Assembly: GCA_963556145.1 (NCBI GenBank)
Contig: OY744461.1
Location: 5,900,891 to 5,964,890 of the forward strand
Source: Hygrocybe punicea
Taxonomy: Eukaryota > Basidiomycota > Agaricomycetes > Agaricales > Hygrophoraceae
DNA: 64,000 nucleotides
Direction of reading: 5' to 3'
The notes beneath the pieces are model-generated. The model ran no database searches, was not told the DNA's origin, and was given only the letters and a program-made list of their open reading frames with translations. Shown piece after piece: positions 35,831 to 48,352 of this stretch (positions within the stretch are counted from its first letter, which is position 1; every line of letters begins with the position of its first letter). A program made the translations under genes and the position numbers.

Positions 35831-37881
35831 TCCCCCCTGTTCCTTTTTGTCTCCCACACCGCCAGCGATACAGAGTACATCGTCAGAGTGTATCAGGTAA
35901 AGAAAACAGTGCTTTTCTAATGAAATTACTTTCAGAACCGCAGAAGTGTTCGCGAAAGACAAGGAAGAGCCCCGCTCTCTGTGAATGGCATGTCGAATGG
36001 GGACACCATGGATTCTCCCTGCCAACTGCGAGCTCCTGGTAACCCTGGTGCTGAAAAAGGATCCAATGCATTGGACATGCTCAACAGAGTACACATGCTG
36101 GAGGTGGACAAAGGAGATCCCGATCAGGCGAAGGGTACTGAGGACGCGGCCGTCAAGGGTGTACTTGACGATGAAGGCAATGCAGTGGTTGGTGATGGAC
36201 TTGATACAGACGCTGAGGGCCAGGTGTCTCAGGTGAGTATTCAGTTTGTTTTCTGTGCCTTCGGCTGACTTGAGTTTTTATTCTTTACTTCATGTGCAGG
36301 CCGCTAATGAGGAAATTGCTCCCTCCCCGCATGAATCCATTAGTGCCGAAGGGACCCTGGACCCTCATTTTTCCCAGTGGGAAGGGTCCCATGACCAACC
36401 TGGTTCGTACTTAGTCATCTTAATGATGCCTCGGCTGTTAACTATTGCATTAGAGGAGTCTGGAACATCCGGCAGCGACTACTCTGAGGCATGGCAGGTG
36501 AAAGCAGCTGAGCGTCACAGGGAGACCGAACGAGGCCATAAAGCTAGTGATATGGAATCAGAGGATGCACGTGTAGACCGCGAACTCTCCAGGGATGCTG
36601 TTACAGAGGATGACAACTCTGCAGTTCGATCACCTACCAATAAGTCGACCCATGCCCTACAGGATGCTGATGATGGTGATGAAGAGGTGAATGATGCTCC
36701 CAAGGACCATTGGACCAAATCCCCGGGACCGCTATCCAAAGCAGCTAAGGTGGAGGCACAGGTGTTTGCTGCCGGAGTCACCACAGAGGCTGAGCAAATT
36801 GCTCACAAACACAAGAAGAGCATGCAGGAAATTATGCTGGTGGCTGGCCTAGGTATTTGTACGTCTCGCTCGAAGAACCCCTTCAACATGTTCAAGAAGT
36901 GGTATGCACACCACCATCCTAACAATTGCCGTAAGTTATTCATGCTTACACTGTGCTTGCAGCTAATTCCCTGAGTGCAGAAAGCTACACGGAATACAGC
37001 AAAACCAAGCATAAAGCCTATAAGAACATGGTATTATCAATTGAGGACCCCACTCAATGTGCTGAAGTCATGAAACCCATTTGGGATTTCACAGATGCCT
37101 TGGACAAGTCCGAGACTGGTGGACCTCATACCCTCAAGTTGGTTGTGGCGATGATGCAGACTGTGAAGGATCAATTTACCAACTTGGTGAGTACATCAAC
37201 TACGTGTGTTCACAGTCTTCTCACCTCACTGTCAGGCATCATCATATCGAAATTTAGAGGAAATTGAAGTGGTCGGCGCCATCGTCTACACCAGTATGGA
37301 TGCTGCTGCCCAGCAAACGTCGTCCATTTTCGCAGGGTCAGATGACATGTTCGAGTTGATCAAGACCCACAACCTCGACCTCCAGTGAATTCTAGACACA
37401 ATAACTACCGGCATCAAGTGAGTTCCTGCACTTTACAATACTTCCTTGCCTGACACCCTTGCCAGATCCATGGTGTATCGCAAGAGAGGGTTAAATATGC
37501 CAGCAGCAACCCTCGATCTAGAATGCCAAGGCCAAGAAGCCAATCATGATCGTGATCACCGTGTTTTCACAGCCATGATGCAGGAGAGTCTTGGTACGTA
37601 TTTCCTGCGAGATTCAATGTATTTTTTGCTGAAATTGTTACAGATAAACTTGATGGGGTGGTTGGGAAGAAAATTCACTGGCCAAAGTGGCTGAAGACTA
37701 CCGCGAACCACCATCTCTGCCTTCAGGGTTGGCCCAACGACGTCACACTGCCTGGGCCAGGTTTTAACTTCAAGGCATTAGGCTCTCGATCACTTAACCT
37801 CCTTGTTGGGGGCTACATCAACAATGTGAAGAACAATAATACAGAAAATATCTTTCCGCACATCATGTCATGGAGTGAAGG

Positions 37882-40800
37882 TAGTGTTGCCACGGTCCAG
37901 TTCGGTCCGGTTCTTTTAAGATTTATGTGAACCCTGAACTGGACTTCAGGTCCAGTTCACTTGTTTTTTGGAACCCAGAACTGAACCGGTGTTGAACCGG
38001 TTCAGGAGGTCCGATCTAGGTTCACTTGCATGTGAACCTAGAACCGGACCTGTATATATTCACAATATGACGGAACACAAATTAACGAAACAGTACTACG
38101 CTCCATCTTCATCATCAGACTCCACCATATCCCAGACACTCACTATGTGTGCCTCTGCATCCTCGGAAGCCTTGATGTGCCCATTACGGTAAGCACCCTT
38201 GAGAATCTGGAGTGCCTCGAAGGTTGAGGGCTTAAGCCAGTTCCATCGGCGAGTTGATGTGAGGGCCCCATTGGAGAAAGCCCGTTCCGATGGCACAGAA
38301 GACCCTTGGATAGCCAAGTAGTCTCGTGCCATGCGTGTCAGTGTTGGGTATTGCGTTGCATGGAGCTATTGAGTTCAATCCAGCACCAAATACTGGCGAA
38401 CAGAATTCAGACTTACCCCCCACCACACTATCACATCGTCCACATTTTCCTCTAGTGGTGCCGCTAAGTAAGCATCGAGTTCTTCTTGGGGATTGGTCCG
38501 TGCAGAGTCTCGCTCTTTACGAGATTTCACAGAAGCGCGCATCCAGGAATGGCCGTATTGAGCCTTCGTGGTCCTAGTGTTGCCCACATCGCTAGCCGGG
38601 ACATCTTGCACCACCGGTTCAATGTAATAGGAGTCAAACTGACAATAGCCATCAGCATTGTTCAGATAGGTGCATTAGTGTACTCACAATGGCACGTAAC
38701 CTGGCCATTCCGTCTTCATAAAAATCCTCATCCCAATTGCTTTCGGCATATGCCGTTTTGAAGTTGGGATCCAAAGCTTCCATTCAATTAGTATGGCAAT
38801 CTATGGATAATAATAGCAGACACCTTACCAAGACAAATAAAATACACATCCGTGTCATCTGCCTTCCGGTACCACTTGCTAAGGTTCTCCAGCCCAGCTT
38901 CAATGGCAGCCGACATGTCATGGAATCGAGGGTGCCGCGCCATGTTCTCCCATGATTGCTGCATGAATTCAAGTACAGGGATTGTTCGGGATACAGTCGG
39001 ATATTTGGTTGACGAAAATGTCTGCATGGCATTGGCTGGTTCCTGCATAGTGCTAGGTTAGTTCCAGTTGACATATTTACTTTGGACGTACCTGCAAAAC
39101 CTCACGTGTCTTTTCAATTTGTTCCCAATCTCTCTTCGACAATTTAAAATCTGAATAGTTTCGGTTCCCCACCAAGTCTGGGACCTCTTCACTGTCATCT
39201 GCGAGCTGCACAAATCGGTTGATAGCCTTGCAACAGACATTGAGCATGCACCACAAGAGAAAAAACCAGAGCTTACCTTCTGCACCTTCAAGATGCGGTC
39301 AAGGAAATTGAACAGGGAGGCCCATCGGGTGCGGATCCAGTTAAGCAGTCAAAGGAATGGTATCTCAACTTCGGCACATGATTTCTTGAAAAAGGCTCGT
39401 GCTTGAGGTGATTTGCGGATTTGTTTGACTAGGGCAAGTGCCTTGCCAACAACATCACCAGCCGTGAACTCGTCATCATCTGCATCACTGTCATCGTCCG
39501 CAGGCTCCTTATTGAGATTCAGGTGGGCCAGTTCTACGTCCAGTTGGTCCAGGTCCAACGTATCCTGATCTGCCTTGGCCTTCTGGATCGCATTACGTAG
39601 CTTATTGATGATACTCTTGCTCGATGCCGGTGACATGCCTTCAATGAATTTCCCAGTGCCAATGTGGACAGAATGCTCCATGCAGCTGGAAGTAATCTTC
39701 AGTACTGTGCAAGCAAATGCCAAAACAGATCTGGCTTACCACACACGCCGCGCAACAGGATCCCACCTTTCTTTTCCTGGATCCACAATGGCACCGAATG
39801 TCTTCAGTGCCCCATCATTGTTCAGGGCATTGTCGGCTGTGAACCAACCAGCCTTCTCACGTACGCTGTGACGATCGACGGTGCGGACAAGAATGTGTCC
39901 CATGTTGCTCCCGGTGTGCCTGCCCACAAACGGCGTAAATGCGAGTTGTTCGCTTTTGAGCTCCCATTGTTGCGGCTTGTCATGTGGAGCATCAATGTAA
40001 TGGCCTGTCACTGAAAGGTATGGATCCCCGTTCTCCGACGTCCACGTATCAAATGTAAATGAAACTTGGCCAGGAACAGTCTGTGGGGCATTCAGTTATA
40101 TCACTGCATAGAAGATGCGAAGTGCAGACCGTACCGCAAGTTTGTCTCAGATCCTATCCTCAACATTCTGAGCCCTTTGTAAGATCTCAGCCTGGAGTTT
40201 AGTTCGGTGGGGAATTTCAGATTCTTGTAGTGCCAGACGGCAGTACCACAGTAAGCGGCGAAACGGACCCTTGTCGGTGAGAGAGAATGCCTGTGGGTAG
40301 TTAGCCAATGCCAGCGTTGAAGCACAGACATACATACGTCATCTTCGGTCACCACAAGTTCCACAATGAAATCAAGCATGCCTTTCGTAGTGAAGACTGG
40401 CATACGAGGTTCCTTTGCGATGGCACCATCCAAAGTCCCTTGTTTCAGTTTGGAATCCTGAGCTGCCACTGGTATCGCACGATTTTTCATCGGAACGTTG
40501 CGTTCAGTACATAATTTCTGGTAGAGTTTGAAATGGTCTGGGTGTCTGCACTGGGTATCAATGAGTGATCGCGCATGGTGCTTTGAACACTGACCTCCTG
40601 ATGTGAGCGCGCAAGGTTGAAATGCCCCCAGTGAAAAAGGACTTGTGACATGACAGACCCGCTTTGCTACGAGCAGAGGGTGTTACTGACATCTGCGCAT
40701 CGCAACAAAGACCAACATACTGGCATACACCACACCAGTGCCCATCCTCGGCCTCTCCAGTGTCTGGATTGACATTCTTCTCACACATGAATATGAGACG

Positions 40801-42094
40801 AACATTGGCCGTGCGCTCATCCTTCGAACGATTGGATTTGGTTCCTTGCTGCAAACAAACGTGAGTCCCAATCAATATAATATTTTGCGAGACTCACCTT
40901 CCTGTCCTCATCACCCAAGGCCTTTGTATGTTCATATGCTGCATGAGGGTCTTCGTCTTCGTCTTCATCCATATCTACATCCACCGTGTTGTCCTCCTCG
41001 TACTCAGTATCATCAGGACGCGAGGCAGATTTGCCCATGTCTTCGGTAACCTTGGCATCAGTAACCTCAGGTTCAGTATCACCTTCGCGAAGATAACACG
41101 CGGCGAGTCTGGCGACGCACCGAGGCGCCAGGTTTAGCATTATGTGGAAGCTTGCGCTTGCGAGAATTGGTGACAGCATTGTCAGGGTCCTTCGCTCTGG
41201 CAGAGGGACATGGCACACGTTGAGAGCGACGTGCCCCAGTGACTTTGACAGCAGGGACTCGTTCAGAAGAGATAAACGTATCCAGGGTCATTGGTTTCAT
41301 GGACGAAATAGATGAATGCAAGGGTGCTGCTGTGAGGGGGCGACCGGGTCCAGAGATAGGAACATCGTCATCGGGGTCATTGTAGAAGGTGATCTGCTCA
41401 GCATTGAGAAGTTGTCCATCCTGGCCCACTGCGCAATCGGACATTTTGGTGAGAATGCTCGCAATTGTAAGAAAACACTAATCTTTTATCTTGCCCCCAG
41501 CCCGTAAGTTGAGAAAAGGGAAAGGCGAAAAAAAGAGCAGAGTCGGCCGATGAGGACTGAACAAAAATCCAATACTCGGAGCTGAAATAGAGAAAATGTA
41601 CATGAACAAAGAGCAGAGAGTCGACCTGAATGAAAATCCAATACTAGAATATGAAATAGAGCAAAGGGAAAGGCACGAAAAAAGAGCAGAGAGTTGGCCA
41701 GAACGAAAAATCCAATACTTGGATCTGAAATAGAGAAATTGGAAAGGCGCGAAAAAGGAGCAGAGTGTCGGCCGATGGACGCCATGAGGTACGCTAAGCC
41801 AAGAGGTGAGGGTGAAACATCTCAGTTGAAATTGGATATGGAGGATGAGTAGACTTTACCTTGTTTGCGTTGGCCCATGGTGAGGTACACGCGTACAAAT
41901 CACGTGGATTCAGAACCGGTTCATCGGTCCAGGATTGCCCAGAACCGGTTCTATTATTTGACCGGCATTGAGAACTGCGGACCGGACTGACTGGTCCAGT
42001 CCGGTCCCTGGGGATTAAGTGGACCTGAACCCAGGTCCAGTTCAAGGCGGTTCAGGTTCGAACCCGGTCCACAAACTGAACCACGGCAACACTA
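37882..42094 (-). mobile_element. Near-complete hAT transposon
   Basis: Termini TAGTGTTGCCACGGTCCAGT and ...GAACCACGGCAACACTA; exact 8-bp target duplication AGTGAAGG (37874-37881 and 42095-42102). GGTCC/GAACC-rich subterminal repeats occupy both ends (37895-38060, 41920-42085). It contains a full-length transposase gene on the minus strand. It is the likely relative of the enzyme that moved M1-M5, which share the first ten terminal bases. Confidence 0.92.
38096..41444 (-). CDS. hAT-family transposase (multi-exon, one in-frame TGA)
   Basis: ATG 41444 (MSDCAVGQDGQLLNAEQ). In order: basic/acidic N-terminus; BED-type zinc-finger segment near 40790-40590 (DGHWCGVCQ, CHKSFFTGGISTLRAHIRR); catalytic region with FTFDTWTSENGDPYLSVTGH (first Asp, about 40060) and WFTADNALNND (second Asp, about 39850); long acidic insertion; NWIRTRWASLFN; then the C-terminal dimerisation region AIQGSSVPSERAFSNGALTS and LKPSTFEALQILKGAYRNG, ending near 38096. 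At least six short introns fit GT-AG (for example GTATGTTGGTC...CTCGTAG inside the zinc finger). A TGA at about 39352 lies where CGA is expected. Otherwise the gene could be functional. Confidence 0.8.
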
Positions 42095-42165
42095 AGTGAA
42101 GGTGTGCAATTCCCGACTCAAACATGAGTTTTTCTGAACTACAGCACAGATGATATTGCTCACCC

Positions 42166-43313
42166 TAGTGTTGCCGAAGTCCGGTTCAGAACCGATCTGA
42201 ACCTGGTTCAGACCCCGAACCGAACCCTAAGTTCAGTCTAAGTTCAGCAACTTTGGCTGAACTGAACCACGGGTCTGGTGCGAGGTTCAGGGCCCTTCAG
42301 AAATTTCTGAACGGCTTGGAACCGGGTCCAAACCGTGAACTCATTGTAGGTAGATACTGAAATATTCAAATTTTATGTTAATTTTTTGTGTATGAACTTG
42401 CGAGAACTTGGGTCATGTGACCTTAAACATACACACGAATTCACACAGATTCAACTCAACCACAACAGCAACGTACAGTAACAGCAACACTGGTAAGTAG
42501 TTAGTTTATTTCATACTTTACTGACATTTTCTTACACAAAGAAGCCCCCCACAGCCCACGCCCATGCCCATGCCCTGCTCGCACCCATGCCAAAACCACA
42601 CCCATGCCAACACAATGCCCACACCCACACCATGCCCACAATGGGAACCATGGACCGTAGCGAGAACGGGACACAGCGGGGAGTGGTGCACCCACCGCCG
42701 CTGCTAAGATACGTCGCCTTTTTTATTTTTCACTTATTTATCTATACTTACCCCACAGCTCCATGACGCCCACGAGCATGGACATGGCAGCAGCCCCACG
42801 GCAACCCCAGCAGCAGTGGCAGCAGCCACAGCTGCAACGAAAATGGCAGCGGCAACAACGGCAGCAGCCACGGCAACAGCAGCTACAGCAGCAGCAACAG
42901 CAGCATCAGCAACAGCAGCAACAGCAGCAGCAGCGTTGACAGCAGCGGCAGCAGCGACGGTGACAGCAGCAGCAGCAGCAACCGCAGCAACTGCAGCAGT
43001 TGCAACAATGGTGCCAGCAGTAACACAGCCCCCACAGCAGTGGGCAGTCCCCCCCTTCCTCCCCACCCTCCCAAATGCTCACAACCCCAGGCCCATGTCA
43101 ATTGACATGGTGCTGCAGCTTGCAAGGAAATTTGAGGGTGAAGGAAGGTGGTTCGCGGTTCAAACCGCATCGGAATGCAGACCGGATCGCATGGAACGGT
43201 TCCATGTGGTTCTGGTTCTGGTTCAGTGGGGGGGCCGAACTGAACCAAGGGTCCAGTTTTCGGTTCAGCCAAAAAGGCCAAAAACTGGACCAAACCAGAC
43301 TTCGGCAACACTA
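42166..43313. mobile_element. hAT-type non-autonomous element M3
   Basis: Ends TAGTGTTGCCGAAGTCCGGT and ...GACTTCGGCAACACTA; exact 8-bp duplication GCTCACCC (42158-42165, 43314-43321). Diverged relative of M1, M2 and M4: intron-like segment after CAACACTGGTAAGTAG (about 42490), CAG/CAA repeats (42790-43010), one nested-palindrome module. It lies only 72 bp from the hAT transposon, in the same host exon. Confidence 0.88.
43076..43127 (+). other. Nested-palindrome module, copy 6 (in M3)
   Basis: Inner CATGTCAATTGACATG (43094-43109); weaker outer arms CTCACAA and TTGCAAGG. Length 52 bp. Confidence 0.5.
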
Positions 43314-44164
43314 GCTCACCCCAACAACGACCCTGTCAAGAGGATCATACCATTAGTTGTATCAAGCTCCAGTGTTGCTCTCCGGCTCCTCAAGGATTGC
43401 CCAGAATGGGTTTCCCGTGTTGATAAGAAGTTTCATGCCAGGCATGGCTCCACGACCTCTAAACAGAAAGATGTCGGTTGGGATGACGGTTATGCATCTG
43501 AGGATACAGCCCAGCAAATGGGGGCAGATGTCTGACAGCCCCGTGATTGTGTCAACCGCAAGTCAACGGAGTGGGAAGTCCTTGATGAGGATGGGCTTGA
43601 GTCAGATGATGGCACTTGTCGTGCCAGCAGAAACCCCCACCATCATCGTCAGAAGCGGACTTACAGTGAGGATGAGTCCACCAAAGGAACGACAAGTGCC
43701 ATAGGGTGGATTTCGAGGATGATACCTAAGAAATGCCGAGGGAGAAACAGTATCGACAGGCTGTTGGTGAATATCGTGCCCCTAAGCAAGGTGCCCATCC
43801 CAATGAGTCCAAGAGACGTTACCCACCAAAGAAATATTTTCTTGCACCGGCTTCAAGCCCATTAATGTGACCAACAAAACGGTCTCACTATGTGGATGAT
43901 GTTCAAGGTCATAGGAACAGGGACCACGGTGCCTCCAACCGATGGGTAAAGGGCGGCAGCAAACCGGCAACCACATCCAAAGCAGGCCCCTCCCATTACA
44001 GAGAAGTCGCGATAACTGACGAAAGTGGGAGTGATGACGATGATTAAGAATGGACTAATATAATAAGGTTGATCTGTCAGATTGAGCTCTGGCTCTTATA
44101 CCCCTTGATTGGTAAGGACAATATTTAGTTTGTTGTTAGCATGTTTATGCATATATGTGGGTTA

Positions 44165-45190
44165 ATACAATGAACAAGTCATGTCTCGGAGAATAAATGT
44201 CCCCTGGGACATGATAGTGGAGAATAAATATCACATGGGTGATATTTATGGTCCATGGTACAGATTTAAGAAATCCCATGGGATGATTCTAAGAAATAGA
44301 AATCTCCCATGGGACAGATCTATGGTGGAATAAATGTCCCATGGTTCAATTTTAAGTATCCCATGGGACATATCTACGGTAGAATAAATGTCCCATGGTA
44401 TAATTTGAACAAATGGAAATGTCCCATGGGATATATTGATGGTAGAATAAATGTCCCCTGGTATAATTTTGAGGAATGGAAATATCCCATGGGATCAATC
44501 AATGGTAGAATAAATGTCCCATGGTTCAATTTTAAATATCCCATGGGACATATCTATGGTAGAATAAATGTCCCGTGGTATAATTTGAACAAATGGAAAT
44601 GTCCCATGGGATGTATCTATGGTGGAATAAATGTCCCATGGTGTAATTTGAACAAATGGAAATGTCCCATGGGACATATCTATGGTAGAATAAATGTCCT
44701 GTGGTATGATTTGAACAAATGGAAATGTCCCATGGGATATATCCACGGTAGAATAAATGTCCCGTGGTATAAGTTGAATTAATGGAAGCATCCCATGGAA
44801 CACATTTACATCCCATGGGAAATATTCACAGTCAAATTAATGTCCTATAGTATATTTCTTCAAAATCACAGTATCTCATGAGAAATATTCATAGTAGACT
44901 AAATGTCCCATGGGACACATTTGTGTGCCAGTCAGTGTCCCACAGTCTTCTGCATTGGTAACATATCCCTTGGACTATGATTTTGTAGATTCTTGAAATA
45001 TATATTGTCCCTTACTTTAGCCAAATATAAGCTCTAGAATCCCATGGTACTTATATTTAGACCATGGTTCTCTTTTAAAACTATCCCTTGGGATATTTAA
45101 TCATCTGCTAGGCCTCTTTTGAAAGTGTCCCATTTCAGCCTTGGTCTGAAAATATATCCCATGGGTGAAATGTCCCTGGGACTAATAAAT
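44165..45190. repeat. Minisatellite with TCCCATGGGACA palindromes, unit about 63 bp
   Basis: Tandem units such as AAATGTCCCATGGTATAATT, GAACAAATGGAAATG, TCCCATGGGACATATCTATGG and TAGAATAAATG repeat from 44300 to 44790, decaying to both sides. Each unit carries one or two copies of the CCCATGGG palindrome. Open frames in several phases follow from the unit length being a multiple of three. Confidence 0.8.
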
Positions 45191-45373
45191 TGTCCCTGGG
45201 AAGACCAGGCCTTGTAGAACACTTAGATGGAACACAACATACTGTTATGTTACATCTAACTAGATGTACAATAGTGGTGGACTGAAGTGCATATTCCAAC
45301 AAGTGCATGTCAGTCATTCATCTCATATCACTGATCTACAACTCACCAATTCCAGGGAGCTAATCCCCTCGCC

Positions 45374-45760
45374 ATGTGGAGAGCATTTCTCCAAACACCA
45401 TCTGTCTCCAAGCTTGCTGACTTTGCAATGCTCCTGCTCAGTATATCAGTAAACCAGGCCAGGTTAGAGAGTGGTTTTTCTGACCTTAAAATCAAGACAA
45501 CTTGCAGTACAAAAAACTCACCATGTTGTTCTCACATGCATGTGAAGGTTGGTGCCAACATTTGTGCATCACAGAAATATGCTGGATTTGTAGATGACCG
45601 GATGAAGTGGCAAAACCACAATAAGGCAAAGGTTGCTGAGCTTCTTGCAGTACCCCAATATGCAGATGTCTTGGATGACAATGGCAACATTAGTGACAAC
45701 AACGGAGCAGCACCTGAGAAGGCACAGTCAGGCCTGGTAAAATCTTGTACAGGTTCATGA
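45374..45760 (+). pseudogene. hAT transposase fragment (C-terminal dimerisation region)
   Basis: LADFAMLLLSISVNQARLES followed by GFSDLKIKTT matches the hAT dimerisation motif, and VGANICASQKYAGFVDDRMK then VAELLAVPQYADVLDD matches the downstream part of basidiomycete hAT proteins. No catalytic region precedes it and no terminal repeats were found. A different lineage from the gene at 38.1-41.4 kb. Confidence 0.7.
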
Positions 45761-46430
45761 AAGGAGATGGAAAAATGGGTCAATCAATGCAAAAAACGTT
45801 GGTAGACCCTGCAAGAAGGTGATTTGGTGACCAACTTTGTTTGGACTCAGCCACACAGGATGCCATTGTTGATAGTTGTAAACAGGGAATGAGGATGCTT
45901 CACAAGCCTCTGTGATTCTGTTGGGGGTGGTCTCAGGTAAGGGTCTACCAATTTCTTTGTAGTTTATTACTTACCAAAGAAAATAGCCATTGCTGTCTCT
46001 GCAAAATACTGGTGTTGAACCACAGGATGTAATTGAGGGCTTCCATCCTGGAGTATGTGAGTAATGATTAGCTTAACTTTTAATGTGATCTATGCATCAG
46101 GCACAATGGCTAGCGGGTGTTCTAGTTTCAGATGAGGATGGTGCTTATGAAAACAACATAATGACCAGGATTCAGTTGAGTCACGCCTAAAACACATCCA
46201 GTCACATTAAAACATGTCCAAAACCATAAGCTCTTATTATATGCCCTTGCCCTGAATGCTTATAGTCTGATGTTTTGCTTTAAAATTCCTAAGCCCTTAT
46301 TATATACCCTTAGTCTGATTGCTTGTAGTCCAAAGCTTGTTTTTGAAATGCACACCAGATTCAGCAAGATATTACCAACTGAGATGGGATGCCTGAAAAT
46401 GAGATCACCCAACTGACTTGGGGATAGCTG
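45761..46430. other. AT-rich intergenic, no gene seen
   Basis: Only short frames. A near-repeat of about 60 bp (CTCTTATTATATGCCCTTG at 46231 and CCCTTATTATATACCCTTAG at 46290) is present. Confidence 0.4.
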
Positions 46431-46432
46431 AA

Positions 46433-46700
46433 TCAGGCTGAGATATATCCTGGCCCAACTGACATGGTCTAGGCTGAGGTTCTCAGGATATATCCTGGCT
46501 CAACTGACATGGTTCAGGCTGATTTTCTCAGGATATATCCTGGCCCAACTGACATGGTTCAGGCTGATTTGATCTAGACTGATTTTCTCAGGATATATCC
46601 TGACCCAACTGGGATGATCTAGGCTGATTTCCCAGGATAACTTCAGGCCCCACTGGGATGGCCTAGGCTGATGTTATCAGCATATCTCCTGCACCCACTA
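46433..46700. repeat. Minisatellite, unit about 60 bp (AGGATATATCCTG)
   Basis: Four to five units share CAGGATATATCCTGGCCCAA, CTGACATGGTYYAGGCTGA and TTTCTC. The AGGATATATCCT palindrome is kept in most units. Confidence 0.75.
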
Positions 46701-46954
46701 TTTTCTAGGCTGATGCACCTCCACAAATGCAAAATTTCTGGTGAAGATTATTGTTTGGTTTATATAATTAATTCACTATTTATTTTCTGCTATTTACAGA
46801 TTTATATTCATCAAAAAAGATAATACCACTGTGTATTCTTCACAAAGTATCATATACTTCAACATACAATTTATAAGTTCCATGTTTCATCTTTCTATCT
46901 CATTACATTCACAGAATGATAGAACCCCTATTTCTGTTCATCACTTGTAGAGAA

Positions 46955-47330
46955 ATCATTGCTATTTGCAGTTATTTTGGCACATGTAATATAATCACAA
47001 ATTTATGATGTTTTCAACATTTCAATTTTAACTCCTTTCGGTTTGGGCAGGATCAGGTGATTAGATGGGCAAAATTGCAGTACATTCTGATTCCTAGCTG
47101 CTAGTAATACAAATGAAATAATTTGTTTGATATATACTCAGTTTGGCTTATAAATGACTATATTCAACATGTGGATTTTTATGCATTTGTTATTGCTCTA
47201 CAAGTGAGCCAATCTAATCATCTGATTCTGCTGAAAACTGAAGGAGTTAAATTTTGATGTTTTCAACATCAAAATCTTGTGGTTATTTCACATGTGCCAA
47301 AATACCTGCAAATAGCAATAAATATGCATG
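46955..47330. repeat. Foldback element
   Basis: ATTGCTATTTGCAGTTATTT at the left pairs with AAATACCTGCAAATAGCAAT at the right, and AACTCCTTTCGGTTTGGGCAG pairs imperfectly with CTGCTGAAAACTGAAGGAGTT. Arms are about 130 bp with a spacer of about 100 bp. No coding content. Confidence 0.7.
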
Positions 47331-47847
47331 CCTTGTCATTTCTTTTTTGATGGCCCTCCTCATTTGCCTCTTCTTAATCCATATGCATTTTAGACTCCTT
47401 TCTAATTTCTGATATTAGTGTTTTTATTGACCATATCCACCAATAATCACTTACAATTTTTCAGCAGATAGAATTTTCTGAAACACTGACTTTACCTCTA
47501 GCTGAACTTTTATCCATTTTTCATGTGCTGCCTTCCCATGAATTTGAATTCCCCATTCCTTCAATCCCAGTACAAGTAGAACAATTTTAACAAGTCCACC
47601 TTTGCACCATTCTTTTTCCAAAACAATATTAGCAGTTTGTGGTAGGAACATATTTGTTGTAGTGGCCTTGAGAATTGTCTGAATTTCCTCAGTAGCTCAG
47701 GCAATTGTTCAGTATATGGTAGACTAGAGGGTAAGAGTGGGTAAGAGCTTGAATGAACTTCAGAAAGTTGAAACAGAGTTTGTGCAAGATTGCTAGTGTA
47801 GTAACTCAGACTTGGAGTAAACTCATAAGTGACATGGCTAATTCTTA

Positions 47848-47932
47848 TGTCAAAAATCACATGTTTAAGGTCATGTGATTGGGAATTAGCCACGTCAAAA
47901 ATCACATGTTTAAGATCATGTGATTGTTTAGT
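47848..47932. repeat. Two tandem copies of an AATCACATG...CATGTGATT hairpin unit
   Basis: GTCAAAAATCACATGTTTAA then GRTCATGTGATT occurs twice. Each unit is itself an inverted repeat, AATCACATG with CATGTGATT. Confidence 0.7.
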
Positions 47933-48300
47933 TTCAATTAAAAACCCCGAAACCTTCATGTTTGGCCCCCAGTGCTCTTCGACTTCCAGTCCACTCACCC
48001 CGGCAGAGAGAGCCAAATTTCTCTGCTTGATGCCAGGGCATGGAAGTCCTGGTTTGGGTGCAGCCTCTGGATGGTTGTGAGCATTCAATTCTAGCCTTGA
48101 CTGTCACCAGTGGGGAGGGTGGCCTCTCCACTATTCCTTGGGCATGGGTTTGGGGTTGGTGACTTTAAAGGTCCTAGTATATGTAGTCATGTAGTTTTAA
48201 TTTTATTCTAAGCAATCTTATATATTTACAGTAAGCTTATTATAAGGGAACATTCTGATGTTGCTGGCATCAGTCCCACACCCAGTAAGATGGCTACATA

Positions 48301-48352
48301 CCTTGCAAAGCCGGCACACGCATCAATTGATGCAGTGGCATGTTTCACGAGG
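48301..48352 (+). other. Nested-palindrome module, copy 7 (48.3-kb locus)
   Basis: Inner GCATCAATTGATGC; outer arms CCTTGCAAA and TTTCACGAGG. Length 52 bp. It opens a GTT/GGC-rich low-complexity region, again beside simple-sequence DNA. Confidence 0.6.

Larger units (their letters stand above)
35850..44046 (+). pseudogene. Uncharacterised multi-exon gene with HMG-box-like segment, split by two hAT elements
   Basis: Exon pieces: about 35850-35896, 35936-36232, 36300-36400, 36456-36930, 36963-37184, 37236-37417, 37468-37590, 37643-37881, 42103-42157 and 43322-43530, with degraded sequence to 44046. Blocks of note: Asp/Glu-rich N-terminus (GNAVVGDGLDTDAEGQVSQ); NPFNMFKKWYAHHHPNN plus YTEYSKTKHKAYKNM, spaced like an HMG-box; KKIHWPKWLK and NHHLCLQGWPNDVTLPGPGF, conserved-looking but unknown. 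The hAT transposon (37882-42094) and M3 (42166-43313) sit in the exon after SWSEG. There is a TGA at about 37387. I do not recognise the family; similar uncharacterised genes accompany transposons in basidiomycetes, but this is memory, not a search. Confidence 0.5.

Noticed and set aside
44309..44782. Frame of 157 codons with GRINVPWYNL repeats
   Set aside because: The minisatellite unit is a multiple of three, so it stays open by chance; the opposite strand is open as well.
45374..45760. The hAT fragment as the source of the enzyme for M1-M5
   Set aside because: It has only the dimerisation region and belongs to a different hAT lineage; the gene at 38.1-41.4 kb is the better candidate.
34640..46700. 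Tandem arrays considered as CRISPR
   Set aside because: Eukaryotic context, units without unique equal-length spacers, no cas genes.
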